From: Ariolimax columbianus
Taxonomy: Eukaryota > Mollusca > Gastropoda > Stylommatophora > Arionidae
NCBI GenBank assembly: GCA_036924085.1
Contig: JAVGWX010000006.1
Location: forward strand, 38,808,445 to 38,872,444
Direction of reading: 5' to 3'
DNA length: 64,000 nucleotides
Part shown: piece after piece, positions 10,060 to 20,050 of the stretch
Layout of the letters: each line of letters begins with the position of its first letter
Numbering within the stretch: the first letter of the stretch is position 1
The notes under the pieces: generated by a model
The model's database searches: none
The model's input: the letters and a program-made list of their open reading frames with translations, nothing else
What the model was told of the DNA's origin: nothing
Translations under genes and position numbers: made by a program

Positions 10060-11144
10060 AGCGAAATAAAAAATCGGTCCATACCAGCAGGAGAGACTTG
10101 TGCCAGTTTCAGAGCGGAAGCAATAGCTGTTCTTGCAGAAACTGAGATTGTTATCAGCCAAAACATAAATACAAAGAAAACGGTAATTCTAAACGACTCC
10201 AGGAGTGTACTCCAAGCCATCTCAAGCCACAAACAAGATAGACTTAGTCCTACAATGGATTCCGGCCTACTGTGGGACCCCTGGAAACGAGAAAGCAGAT
10301 GAGCTCGCAAATGCCGGAAGTGACGGCAAGCAGATTTCCCATCGAAATAGCTATAAAGAAGCAAAGGCACTCATCAAACGATCCATGAGGACAGAATGGA
10401 GAGAACAGGACAAAAAATGCAAGCCAGAAAATGACAGCATAGACAAACTTGGCAGAGATAGGCCGACAAAGATCTTCAGACTCAGAATGGGATATTGCAG
10501 ACTCAAGACCCATATCCACAGAATGGGTCTCAGTGACACTGCTACGTGTGATTGTGGAGCACCCAAGCAAACACCAGAACATATTCTACAAGAATGCCCT
10601 ACCTATGCAGACCAAGGAGAGACAGTCTGGTCTGGGGGAGCGACCATGCTCGAAAATCAGTGGGGGACAGGCTAAGACCTGAAACGCATTCTCTTTCGTG
10701 AACCTCACCGGACTAGAAGCATAACATCAGTTGATCGTGAACCTCACCGGACTAGAAGCATTACATCAGTTGATCGTGAATCTCACCGGACTAGAAGCAT
10801 TACATCAGTTGATCGTGAACCTCATCGAACTAGAAGCATTACATCAGTTGATCGTGAACCTCACCGGACTAGAAGCATTACATCAGTTGATCGTGAACCT
10901 CACCGGACTAGAAGCATTACATCAGTTGATCGTGAACCTCACCGGACTAGAAGCATTACATCAGTTGATCGTGAACCTCACCGGACTAGAAGCATTACAT
11001 CAGTTGATCGTGAACCTCACCGGACTAGAAGCATTACATCAGTTGATCGTGAACCTCACCGGACTAGAAGCACTACATCAGTTGATCGTGAACCTCACCG
11101 GACTAGAAGCATTACGTCAGTTGATCGATGAAGAAGAAGAAATG
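10060..11144 (+). mobile_element. RNase H-type LINE 3' end, with amplified C-terminal codons
   Basis: 5' truncated at the same RNase H region as the 3064-3893 copy (AGCGAAATAAAAAATCGGTC in place of AGCGACATAGAAAATCGCTC). Domains: RNase H core (NTKKTVILNDSRSVLQAISS; WIPAYCGTPGNEKADELA with the last Asp, after a frameshift near 10250), FRLRMGYCRLKTHIHRMGLS, and the knuckle CDCGAPKQTPEHILQECPTY. A GAA-to-TAA change ends the frame at 10673-10675. Beyond it the same frame gives DLKRILF and then eleven copies of REPHRTRSITSVD. It ends with CGATGAAGAAGAAGAA. The flanking 8-bp duplication is TACGGAAC. Confidence 0.92.
10697..11125 (+). repeat. 11 x 39-bp minisatellite from LINE C-terminal codons
   Basis: Eleven units of exactly 39 bp (429 bp) with only scattered substitutions. 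Each encodes REPHRTRSITSVD in the LINE frame. Sister elements at 3064-3893 and 25964-26602 have this segment once, just before the terminal run of Arg codons, so the array arose within this copy or its immediate source. The overlapping open frame starting at 10731 is out of phase with the LINE and is a by-product. Confidence 0.95.
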
Positions 11145-11152
11145 TACGGAAC
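11145..11152. other. Target-site duplication, right (TACGGAAC)
   Basis: Pairs with 10052-10059. Confidence 0.8.
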
Positions 11153-11240
11153 TAAACAACAGCTCACAAATACTTGCAGATACCACTATTTGGCATTGGA
11201 CCAAAGAACAACAGCCCACAGGCCGCCGTGTCAATAACCA
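11153..11240 (+). mobile_element. Continuation of the interrupted LINE of 9045-10051
   Basis: Continues the host LINE C-terminus in frame (TKQQLTNTCRYHYLALDQRT) after the nested insertion. Ends near 11240. Confidence 0.7.
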
Positions 11241-11519
11241 ACCGACCTGCCCCTATCTATCCACTGAATGATTCACTTTTGGTGTTCTGCTGAGAGCTGT
11301 GCCAGGGATTATGTGCATTGTTCGAGTTTTATATCTGTTTATTGTTTTAGAGCTGCAAATATTTACGAGGCATCATTCAGAGATACTTTGTTTTCTTGCT
11401 GGACATCGTCATCTTGGCTTGTACGACCGGCACCAGCCTCCATTGCGTCTATTTCCGCACGAACGTTGTTGGAGTATGTTCCGAGGCATCTAACATTAGA
11501 TTGTTGTCGCTGTTCTCCA

Positions 11520-12190
11520 TCGACCTTTGGAACCCATATTATCAAGTCTGTACGGATTACAGTTTGAAAATCAACATAGAGAACATCAAAGTTATGACGA
11601 TTGTAAGAAAAGAAATAAAAACAACAATATTAACACAATACGAACAAGTAAAACAGTTGAACATTTCACGTACCTGTGTAACATAATCTCAGCAGATGGA
11701 AAATCAAATAAGCAAGTGAAATCATTGTGTAAATGTTCCCGATATTACTATGTAAACATGTGACAATGGATAAAAAAGAACGCTATATAACTCGACATGC
11801 CTACCGACATTGTGCTATTAGTAACACATTTGGACAGTAATAAACACAGATAAAGAAACATAGTAACAACAGAAATGATATACCTGCGCAGAATGCTTGA
11901 AGTAACACGAGTTGATATAATCAAAAATGAAGATATTAGGAAACGTGTATGTACTACACCAGTGCCAGATCTCATAAAGAGACAACAAACCAAATAGTTC
12001 GGCTACATGACGCGACAAACACCAGATAGTATTCTTCAGAAGGCAACGCTATTCAGAAACAATGGATACAAAACCAAACGCCGACCATGCAAAAGATGGA
12101 TAGCAGAAATAACAGAAGCAGTAGAGCTCTCCGTGTACGATGAGCATACTAGGGCCTGGTCAAGAAACCCCTTCATAACCTGACGTTTAA
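11520..12190 (+). mobile_element. RTE-like LINE, post-palm and C-terminal fragment
   Basis: Remnants in two frames: SLKINIENIKVMTIVRKEIK, EQVKQLN and TYLCNIISADGKSNKQVK (the QFxYLGxxIxxDG block after the RT palm). Further on come RQTPDSILQKATLF, KRRPCKRWIAEITEAVE and HTRAWSRNPFIT, an RxRPxxRWxxDI-type ending. Stops throughout. Confidence 0.75.
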
Positions 12191-12194
12191 AACG

Positions 12195-12530
12195 CACAAG
12201 CAGGACAAAAAGCTAGAAGAAGGAACAAGATAGACGGCAGACGCTTCAATCACCTTCGATACACCGACGACATAGTGCTAATCCATGGCCTTCTTTACTC
12301 AGTAGTAAAGACGGCCATGACTCATCACGGAGTCAGCAGCTATAAGTCAAACAAATTATACAGCTACTCGATGATAAGAAAGCAGGACTAGATATGAATA
12401 AATATATAAATTATAAAACTTCAAATCCTGAATCTCGTGAGATTTTAATCAATAATTATATTTTGCATTCTCTAGTAACTACCAGCACCAAATTTACTTT
12501 GGCGATTTTTTAGACAGCAATTCGGAACCG
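12195..12530 (+). mobile_element. RT catalytic-box fragment (YTDD)
   Basis: RIDGRRFNHLRYTDDIVLI is an RT motif C with Ala replaced by Thr (F/YADD to YTDD). It is followed by a diverged LLDDKKAGLDMN segment. It belongs to another LINE copy placed next to the previous one. Confidence 0.7.
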
Positions 12531-12769
12531 GATGTTAACATTAATCGATACATTGGGCACTTGTCACTGCTGCAATGGATAAAGGAACATGTTGGGTTTC
12601 GCCGGGAATGATCATGGACATTTCATATAACCACTCTACGCAACATAATATAACAAAGTATTGAATAAAAATTATTCCTATACTATAGACTATATGTCCA
12701 ACAAGGAGCATGTCATAAAAACCGACTAACTGTGTGACATGGCATAACACCGGCCATGGTTAGGTAATT

Positions 12770-12830
12770 TGTTAAGAGCAGCATAGATGGCGCATAATAT
12801 GATGTGGGTCTACTTTGCTCAAGTGTTTGA
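12770..12830 (-). repeat. Retroposon tail shared with 4465-4510 and 27160-27205
   Basis: Reverse complement contains AGTAGACCCACATC and GCGCCATCTATGCTGC, the tail of SINE-G-like sequences. Confidence 0.5.
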
Positions 12831-12949
12831 GTCTATTAAGATGGACTCGCACATCGGTTAACCACTTGTCCCAACGCAGCGGAGTAACACGCTGCTCGAG
12901 CATATCCCAGAAAGCAGGAAATCTTCCTTCTTGTTACATCCAGCTCACG

Positions 12950-13627
12950 CCAGAGCTGTGACCTGCACAGGAGCATCGGCCCCTGTAGACGTACAGGTCG
13001 AATAAGACTGTAGACTATGAAAAGGCGTTTTATAACGTGGATCGATGTGATCTATGGCAACTGTGAAACACCGTGGGATACCAGAAAAGTTCATAATCCT
13101 CATACATAATATGTACGAAGATACAGCTAGTAGAGCGGTACATGAAGGAGCACTGACTGGCAGTTTCCGGGTGCTAATCCAAGTGACAAAGATGCCTGCT
13201 CTCACCTTTCCTGTTCTTGTTGGTTATAGATTGGATAATGAAGACATCAATCGCGAGAAAAATAACTGGTATTCAGTGGGCACTATTGTCACAACTGGAA
13301 GACCTGAACTACGCAGATGGTCTGGTACTTTTGTCACACAGTCGTAACCAAATGCAAGCGAAACTTGATAGGGTGACAAAACAATCAGCCAATTTTTGAA
13401 TTGAATATCAACATGAAGAAAGCCAAGCTTCTTAATCTCAACACTAACAGCAAAGAACCGCTCATGATGGAGGAAGAACCGTTGGAAGAATTGGATACCT
13501 TTACCAATTTGGGCAGCCCAATTAATACATCAGGAGGTACAGATGCAGATGTAAGGACCAGAATTGAAAAGGCAAGAATTGCTTATCTGACACAATATTA
13601 TTATAGAATATGTGTACCGATATACCT
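12950..13627 (+). mobile_element. RTE-like LINE, RT palm fragment
   Basis: Plus-strand pieces in order: VDYEKAFYNVDRCDLW (motif A, Asp kept), KHRGIPEKFIILIHNMYEDT, ALTGSFRVLIQVTK, then IDWIMKTSIARKITGIQWAL, LEDLNYADGLVLLSHSRNQM (motif C with second Asp replaced by Gly), LNINMKKAKLLNLNTNSKEP and LDTFTNLGSPINTSGGTDAD. Frame changes near 13190 and 13400. Truncated at about 13600; the full-length LINE starts at 13641 beyond the duplication CTGCCACCTAAAT. Confidence 0.88.
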
Positions 13628-13640
13628 CTGCCACCTAAAT
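13628..13640. other. 13-bp target-site duplication, left
   Basis: CTGCCACCTAAAT, perfectly repeated at 20716-20728. Defines the 3' end of the minus-strand LINE, immediately before its GAAGAAGAAG terminus. Confidence 0.93.
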
Positions 13641-13654
13641 CTTCTTCTTCTTTG

Positions 13655-13998
13655 CGTTTTGTTTCGTATGCTCGTGTTATGCCACCAGATGGGCTGCCTC
13701 CATGAAGTGACACGTCAGTCGCAGGTCCTCAATGGTTCCCCACAGTTTGTCTTGTATGTTTCTCTCCTCGGGCCAGGTCTTCTCACGGGGGTCTTAGTGC
13801 AGTGGACATGTTTGCAGGATGTGTTCTGGAGTCTGTGGTCCTCTCTGACATGTACATTGTGCAGTCTGTGCTGATTTCATTTTATGCAATTTTGTGCATT
13901 TAGTCTGCAATGACCTGTTCTGGGTCGAAAAATTGTGGTATACTGTTTCCTATTCAGTCTATTGATTGGATCATGTGGGTATTTCCTGTTTGTTCTCT
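13655..13998 (-). pseudogene. I-like LINE C-terminal zinc knuckle
   Basis: After RNase H the frame breaks. The next recognisable parts are FRPRTGHCRL and CTCQRGPQTPEHILQTCP, a CxC-x8-H-x4-C knuckle thought to bind nucleic acid, then EKTWPEERNIQDKLWGTIED and a Lys/Glu-rich end. It contains at least three stops or shifts. The last bases are the GAAGAAGAAG terminus common to all RNase H LINE ends in this window. Confidence 0.8.
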
Positions 13999-14480
13999 CT
14001 ATCCACTGTGGTTTATATTTTTATTAATGTTTGCCTTGACTTCTGGCAGTGACACTGGGTGGGTGAATTGTTCTCTTTGTCTTCCCTCCCTGGCTAGCCT
14101 GTCCGCCCATTCATTCCCAAATATGCCGCAGTGAGCTGGAATCCACTGGAGGGTGATTTTATTGTGGTCTGAGAGTTTGTTTAGCATGCATATCAGTTCC
14201 CTTTCCATACTATTTCGTTGTTCTGTTTGTGTGGCCTGCAAAACTTCCATGCAATCGCACAAAAACACTATTTTGTTATCCTTTAACCCCTTTTCATCCA
14301 TTAGTTTGACTGCTTCAATTATTGCCTGTTGCTCTGTTCTTAGATTTGTCGAGGGCTCCCCGGCAGCACTTGCTTTTTCTAATGGTTCCATCCTGTAGAA
14401 ATATGACGAGTCCCGGCCCTCCTTTCCTCAATGCTTCCTCTGATGATCCATCTGTGTAGACGTGCGTCCACATGTGTTGA
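13999..14480 (-). pseudogene. I-like LINE RNase H domain
   Basis: RNase H removes the RNA strand of the cDNA hybrid. Its acidic residues are visible: HVYTDGSSEEA (first Asp, about 14455), LRTEQQAIIEAVKLM (Glu), KIVFLCDCMEVLQAT (second Asp) and WIPAHCGIFGNEWADRLARE (His and last Asp). A frameshift at about 14375-14395, after GPGLVIFLQDGT, separates the first block from the others, so the domain is split over two frames. It ends at a stop after NINKNINHSG. Confidence 0.88.
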
Positions 14481-16200
14481 GGATAGGCATCTTCAATATG
14501 CTTTAGGGTTTTTTCTCTCAATGCGTGGTCTGATTCTTCCACCTTTCTATCGATACCTGGCATTTTCGCTTCCACCGTGAAGTTGGGCTGTTGGTCTGTA
14601 TTTTCATATACTTGTATCATTTTCCATGTCGTTGGACATTTTGATATGATGGCACTGTTCCTGGCTGTAAGAGCTTTTGATAGATGATTGAAGCTTGTTC
14701 TTTTTATGCGATTTTTTGTTAATTCATTTACTTTTCCCTGCATTGGATGTTTATTAAAACGCATGTATTTTTCTGTCAGGTTTAGTATTTTTCCTTCTCT
14801 GCGCTCACCGAGGCTCTGGTTGCCTGCTACCGCTTCGAGTTCTCTAATTGGGGTGCTTCGCAGACCTCCGGTAATAATTCTGAGTCCGGTATTCTGTGCC
14901 TTGTCTAGTTTCTGTAGGTTGGTCTTTGCCGCTGTTGCATAGGCAGCCATGCCATATTCCAGTGTTGGCCGTACGTATCCAGTATAGACCTGTCTGACTG
15001 TGTTTGCATCTGCGCCCCAGTTTGTTCCTGCCAGTTTTTTCATCAGCCTTAGTCTGAGTGTGGCCTTCTTTTGAGTATCCTCTATGTGTGGGCCCCATGT
15101 TAATCTTTTGTCATATCTCATTCCTAGGTATGTAGGATTGTTTTCTCTAGGAAGTAGGCTATTTTCTAAATATAGGTTGACCTGCTCTGGCTTTGTAGAG
15201 AGCGAGAAGAGTGTTGAGAGGGTCTTGCTTTTGTTTATTGTGACACCCCATGAGTCTGCCCATTTCTTTACTGCATTAATTGCTTCCTGCATTCTTGCTT
15301 TTGCGGTTCCAAAGTTTTCTGCCTGGGTCCCTATTGCCAGGTCATCCGCATGGAGTGACTTGTGGATGTGTGGTCTGAACTGTTTTGGCAGATCATTAAT
15401 GAAGAGGATAAACAAGGTAGGGGATAGTGATCCTCCCTGTTGAACCTTCTCATGCAGTTTGACCATTTTGCTCCTGTGTTCTTCCAGCCTGACTCTTGCA
15501 CATCGTGAGTGGAGGTAGTCTTTGATCCAGTCAAGCATTTTCCCTCTTATTCCACAGCCCGCTAATTTTAGCATTAGCCCTTTCTTCCAGACTTTGTCAA
15601 AAGCTTTAGTCAAGTCAAAGAAGGTGGCCAATAGTTTGCATTTCCTCTGAAAGACATCTTCGATTTCCTGGGTCAGATAAGCGGTCTGGTCGTCGGTACT
15701 CCTGTATTTTCTATAGCCAGACTGGCACTCGTCCAGGATTTTGTTTTTCTCAAGGAAAGTTAGGATCCTATTGTTCACTAGCCTTTCCATTGTCTTTCCC
15801 AGACAGCTAAGGAGACTGATTCGACGGTAGCTTGTTTTGTTTTCTTTTGGTTTTCCCTTCTTGAGGATTGGGATTATTTCTGCTTCCTTCCATTCTTTTG
15901 GGAACAATCCTTGAGTCCACGATTGGTTTATCAGGTCCAGGAGTCGCTGTCTGCCTATTGGTCCCAAGTGTGAAATCATTTCATCTGTTATTGCGTCGGG
16001 CCCAGATGCCTTTTAAACCTTAAGTTTTCCTAATGCCCAATTCAATTCTTGGATACTGAAAAGCTTGTTTATTTCATCCTCATTGTTTTCTTTCCTTTTC
16101 CTTCTCTTTTTTAGTTCATTTTCCACCTCTCTAACTCTTACCTTGGGCATGTTTATTTTGGTGTTTCTACAAAACCCGCGGCAAGGATATTGGCTGCTTG
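14481..16200 (-). pseudogene. I-like LINE reverse transcriptase domain
   Basis: The uninterrupted part runs from 15979 down into the RNase H region (554 codons). RT motifs in order: EAEIIPILKKGKPKENKTSY, RRISLLSCLGKTMERL, CQSGYRKYRSTDDQTA, ATFFDLTKAFDKVWKKGL (motif A), QQGGSLSPTLFILFINDLP (motif B), SLHADDLAI (motif C, HADD keeps both Asp), VTINKSKTLSTLF, TYLGMRYDKRLTWGPHI and YVRPTLEYGMAAY. Upstream, the same frame continues through one TAA at about 16014 to KASGPDAITDEM and MPKVRVREVENELKKRR. A one-base shift in an A run near 16160 then separates it from TGKQAANILAAGFVETPK, which borders the minisatellite. The palm itself looks catalytically complete. Confidence 0.93.
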
Positions 16201-18972
16201 TTTTCCTGTATATGTCTCGCCCCTCTCTTCAAGTTTTCCTGTATATGTCTCGCCCCTCTCTTCAAGTTTTCCTGTATACGTCTCGCCCCTCTCTTCAAGT
16301 TTTCCTGTATATGTCTCGCCCCTCTCTTCAAGTTTTCCTGTATACGTCTCGCCCCTCTCTTCAAGTTTTCCTGTATACGTCTCACCACTCTCTTCAAGTT
16401 TTCCTGTATATGTCTCGCCCCTCTCTTCAAGTTTTCCTGTATATGTCTCGCCCCTCTCTTCAAGTTTTCCTGTATACGTCTCGCCACTCTCTTCAAGTTT
16501 TCCTGTATATGTCTCGCCCCTCTCTTCAAGTTTTCCTGTATATGTCTCGCCCCTCTCTTCAAGTTTTCCTGTATACGTCTCACCACTCTCTTCAAGTTTT
16601 CCTGTATATGTCTCGCCCCTCTCTTCAAGTTTTCCTGTATATGTCTCGCCCCTCTCTTCAAGTTTTCCTGTATACGTCTCGCCACTCTCTTCAAGTTTTC
16701 CTGTATATGTCTCGCCCCTCTCTTCAAGTTTTCCTGTATACGTCTCACCACTCTCTTCAAGTTTTCCTGTATATGTCTCGCCCCTCTCTTCAAGTTTTCC
16801 TGTATATGTCTCGCCCCTCTCTTCAAGTTTTCCTGTATACGTCTCGCCACTCTCTTCAAGTTTTCCTGTATATGTCTCGCCCCTCTCTTCAAGTTTTCCT
16901 GTATATGTCTCGCCCCTCTCTTCAAGTTTTCCTATATATGTCTCGCCCCTCTCTTCAAGTTTTCCTGTATATGTCTCGCCACTCTCTTCAAGTTTTCCTG
17001 TATATGTCTCGCCACTCTCTTCAAGTTTTCCTGTATATGTCTCGCCCCTCTCTTCAAGTTTTCCTGTATATGTCTCGCCACTCTCTTCAAGTTTTCCTGT
17101 ATATGTCTCGCCACTCTCTTCAAGTTTTCCTGTATATGTCTCGCCACTCTCTTCAAGTTTTCCTGTATATGTCTCGCCACTCTCTTCAAGTTTTCCTGTA
17201 TATGTCTCGCCCCTCTCTTCAAGTTTTCCTGTATATGTCTCGCCCCTCTCTTCAACTTTTCCTGTATATGTCTCGCCCCTCTCTTCAACTTTTCCTGTAT
17301 ATGTCTCGCCACTCTCTTCAAGTTTTCCTGTATATGTCTCGCCCCTCTCTTCAACTTTTCCTGTATATGTCTCGCCCCTCTCTTCAAGTTTTCCTGTATA
17401 TGTCTCGCCACTCTCTTCAAGTTTTCCTGTATATGTCTCGCCCCTCTCTTCAACTTTTCCTGTATATGTCTCGCCCCTCTCTTCAAGTTTTCCTGTATAT
17501 GTCTCACCACTCTCTACAAGTTTTCCTGTATATGTCTCTCCACTCCCTTCAAGTTTTCCTGTATATGTCTCGCCCCTCTCTTCAAGTTTTCCTGTATATG
17601 TCTCGCCCCTCTCTTCAAGTTTTCCTGTATATGTCTCGCCACTCTCTTCAAGTTTTCCTGTATATGTCTCTCCACTCCCTTCAAGTTTTCCTGTATATGT
17701 CTCGCCCCTCTCTTCAAGTTTTCCTGTATATGTCTCGCCCCTCTCTTCAAGTTTTCCTGTATATGTCTCGCCACTCTCTTCAAGTTTTCCTGTATATGTC
17801 TCGCCACTCTCTTCAAGTTTTCCTGTATATGTCTCTCCACTCTCTTCAAGTTTTCCTGTATATGTCTCGCTCGCTCTTCAAGTTTTCCTGTATATGTCTC
17901 GCCACTCTCTTCAAGTTTTCCTGTATACGTCTCGCCACTCTCTTCAAGTTTTCCTGTATATGTCTCACCACTCTCTTCAAGTTTTCCTGTATATGTCTCG
18001 CCACTCTCTTCAAGTTTTCCTGTATATGTCTAGCCACTCTCTTCAAGTTTTCCTGTATATGTCTCGCCACTCTCTTCAAGTTTTCCTGTATATGTCTAGC
18101 CACTCTCTTCAAGTTTTCCTGTATACGTCTCGCCACTCTCTTCAAGTTTTCCTGTATATGTCTCGCCACTCTCTTCAAGTTTTCCTGTATATGTCTCTCC
18201 ACTCTCTTCAAGTTTTCCTGTATATGTCTCGCCACTCTCTTCAAGTTTTCCTGTATATGTCTCGCCACTCTCTTCAAGTTTTCCTGTATATGTCTCGCCA
18301 CTCTCTTCAAGTTTTCCTGTATATGTCTCTCCACTCTCTTCAAGTTTTCCTGTATATGTCTCGCTCGCTCTTCAAGTTTTCCTGTATATGTCTCGCCCCT
18401 CTCTTCAAGTTTTCCTGTATACGTCTCGCCCCTCTCTTCAAGTTTTCCTGTATACGTCTCGCCACTCTCTTCAAGTTTTCCTGTATATGTCTCGCCACTC
18501 TCTTCAAGTTTTCCTGTATACGTCTCGCCACTCTCTTCAAGTTTTCCTGTATATGTCTCGCCACTCTCTTCAAGTTTTCCTGTATACGTCTCGCCACTCT
18601 CTTCAAGTTTTCCTGTATACGTCTCACCACTCTCTACAAGTTTTCCTGTATATGTCTCGCCCCTCTCTTCAAGTTTTCCTGTATACTTCTCGCCACTCTC
18701 TCTTCAAGTTTTCCTGTATATGTCTCGCCACTCTCTTCAAGTTTTCCTGTATACGTCTCGCCACTCTCTTCAAGTTTTCCTGTATACGTCTCGCCACTCT
18801 CTTCAAGTTTTCCTGTATATGTCTCACCACTCTCTTCAAGTTTTCCTGTATACGTCTCGCCACTCTCTTCAAGTTTTCCTGTATACGTCTCGCCACTCTC
18901 TTCAAGTTTTCCTGTATATGTCTCACCACTCTCTACAAGTTTTCCTGTATATGTCTCGCCACTCTCTTCAAG
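16201..18972 (-). repeat. 84-unit 33-bp in-frame minisatellite within LINE ORF2
   Basis: 2,772 bp = 84 units. All are 33 bp except two of 32 bp (near 17870 and 18365, marked TCGCTCGCTC) and one of 35 bp (near 18690), so the indels sum to zero. On the LINE strand each unit reads EESGETYTGKL (variants EERGETYTGKL and EGSGETYTGKL) in the ORF2 frame. Upstream sequence joins as KTVLEESGETYTGKL and downstream as GETYTGKQAANILAAG, so the ancestral gene very likely held one copy. Variants (TATACG/TATATG, GCCCCTC/GCCACTC, AACTTTT, CTCCCTTC) occur in local runs, a sign of segmental duplication inside the array. About 50 units (17866-16201) are open and in phase with the downstream ORF2. Confidence 0.97.
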
Positions 18973-19459
18973 TACCGTTTTTGCATGGCTGATGGTGTTC
19001 TCCTCATTTAGGCTCCTCACCAGACTCCAAAGTTTTGTGGTGTCTTTCTCCGTATTGAGGGATGCGGTTTTGTCCTGCCAACCTTTTCTGACACACATGA
19101 GTTTTTCCTTCTTGTATATAGCTTGCTGTTTGTTGTGTTCTGTGATGTTAAAGTCTGATGGGTCCTGTTCCATAGTGATTCTTGCTTTGGTAGCCCTGTC
19201 ATGCAGTTCTTGTAGCTCCCTGGTCCAGAAAGGTTTATAATTCTGTCTTCTGCCTCGTGGTATTGATTTTTCCGCTGCCTCTGTGATGATGTTCGTAAGT
19301 GTTGCAGCGTTTCGTCTTACATTGATTGATGTGAAGGGTGTTTTTAATTTGTCTTCAGTTAAGTGCTTGTAGAGGTTCCAGTCTGCTCTTTTATAATTCC
19401 AGCTGGCTGTCTTCTTTCTGTTCTAAATCTGCTATTGTGATCATGACTGATTTGTGATC
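18973..19459 (-). pseudogene. I-like LINE ORF2 linker between endonuclease and RT
   Basis: Reads DWNLYKHLTEDKLKTPFTSI, then GRRQNYKPFWTRELQELHDR, MEQDPSDFNITEHNKQQAIY, MCVRKGWQDKTASLNTEKDT and KLWSLVRSLNEENTISHAKT. The last residues run straight into the first array unit. This is the usual KPFW(T)...W..V..LN segment that precedes RT in RNase H LINEs. The open part covers 19173 to 18634, including the first array units. Confidence 0.85.
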
Positions 19460-20050
19460 ACTACCTCTAAGCTGCCTCATTACCTCTCTTTTTTGTGCGC
19501 CTCTGGATGTTCTCAGTTGCCATTGCCAGGACAGACGTGCTCTGTGTTCTCCAGCATCTCGAGTAAAAGGTTGGCTCTGTGTCTGGTTCGTTTATTAGAA
19601 TGAGAAGATTTTCTACCATCCAATCCTCCCCCTCCTCTCCTCTTGTATCCATGGTGTTGTAGCCCCAACTTGGAGAGTGGCTGTTGAAGTCCCCAAGAAC
19701 TATATGATTTTTATCGGCTAGTGGAATTCTATCTAGTTCCAGGTTTTTGCTGTTGGGACAATAATAATTTGTAGTGGTTCTGTGAGGATATGTATTTTGA
19801 CTGTCAGATGTTCAGGCCCATTGATGCTGCTGGAGGTTTCTATGGAGTTTTTTTACTAATGTGATGATACCTCCTTTGTGATCCTCTCTGTCCAACCTGT
19901 GTGTTTCATATCCCCTAATACCAAAGCGTCTATCTGCATTTAGATGTGTTTCCTGTATGCACATGACATCTATCTTTTGCTCACACAGGAAGTTGTGCAG
20001 TTCTAGCTTCTTCCCCATCACCCCCTCTGCGTTCCATTGTGCAATCTTTA
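19460..20050 (-). pseudogene. I-like LINE apurinic-like endonuclease domain
   Basis: Begins SLKIAQWNAEGVMGKKLELH, then CEQKIDVMCIQETHLNADRR (catalytic Glu in QET), DREDHKGGIITLVKK, a frame change after HQWA at about 19812, then LADKNHIVLGDFNSHSPSWG (LGDFN motif) and ENLLILINEPDTEPTFYSR. The final SDH-type motif falls in a broken stretch near 19460. The enzyme nicks target DNA to prime reverse transcription. At least two frameshifts. Confidence 0.88.

Noticed and set aside
10731..11237. 168-codon frame of MIVNLTGLEALHQL repeats
   Set aside because: Out of phase with the LINE frame that encodes REPHRTRSITSVD; a by-product of the 39-bp array.
13999..14480. Host RNase H1 gene
   Set aside because: In line with LINE RT and the C-terminal knuckle, within boundaries set by the 13-bp duplication.
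16201..18972. CRISPR-like array
   Set aside because: Units are contiguous with no unique spacers, no cas genes are present and the DNA is eukaryotic.
16065..19240. Plus-strand open frames of 975, 1,016 and 611 codons (MSRHSLQVFLY, SPLSSSFPVYV and CLATLFKFSC repeats)
   Set aside because: They are the antisense frames of the 33-bp array, which stays open in several phases because the unit is a multiple of three. The array's meaningful frame is on the minus strand, as flanking LINE codons show.
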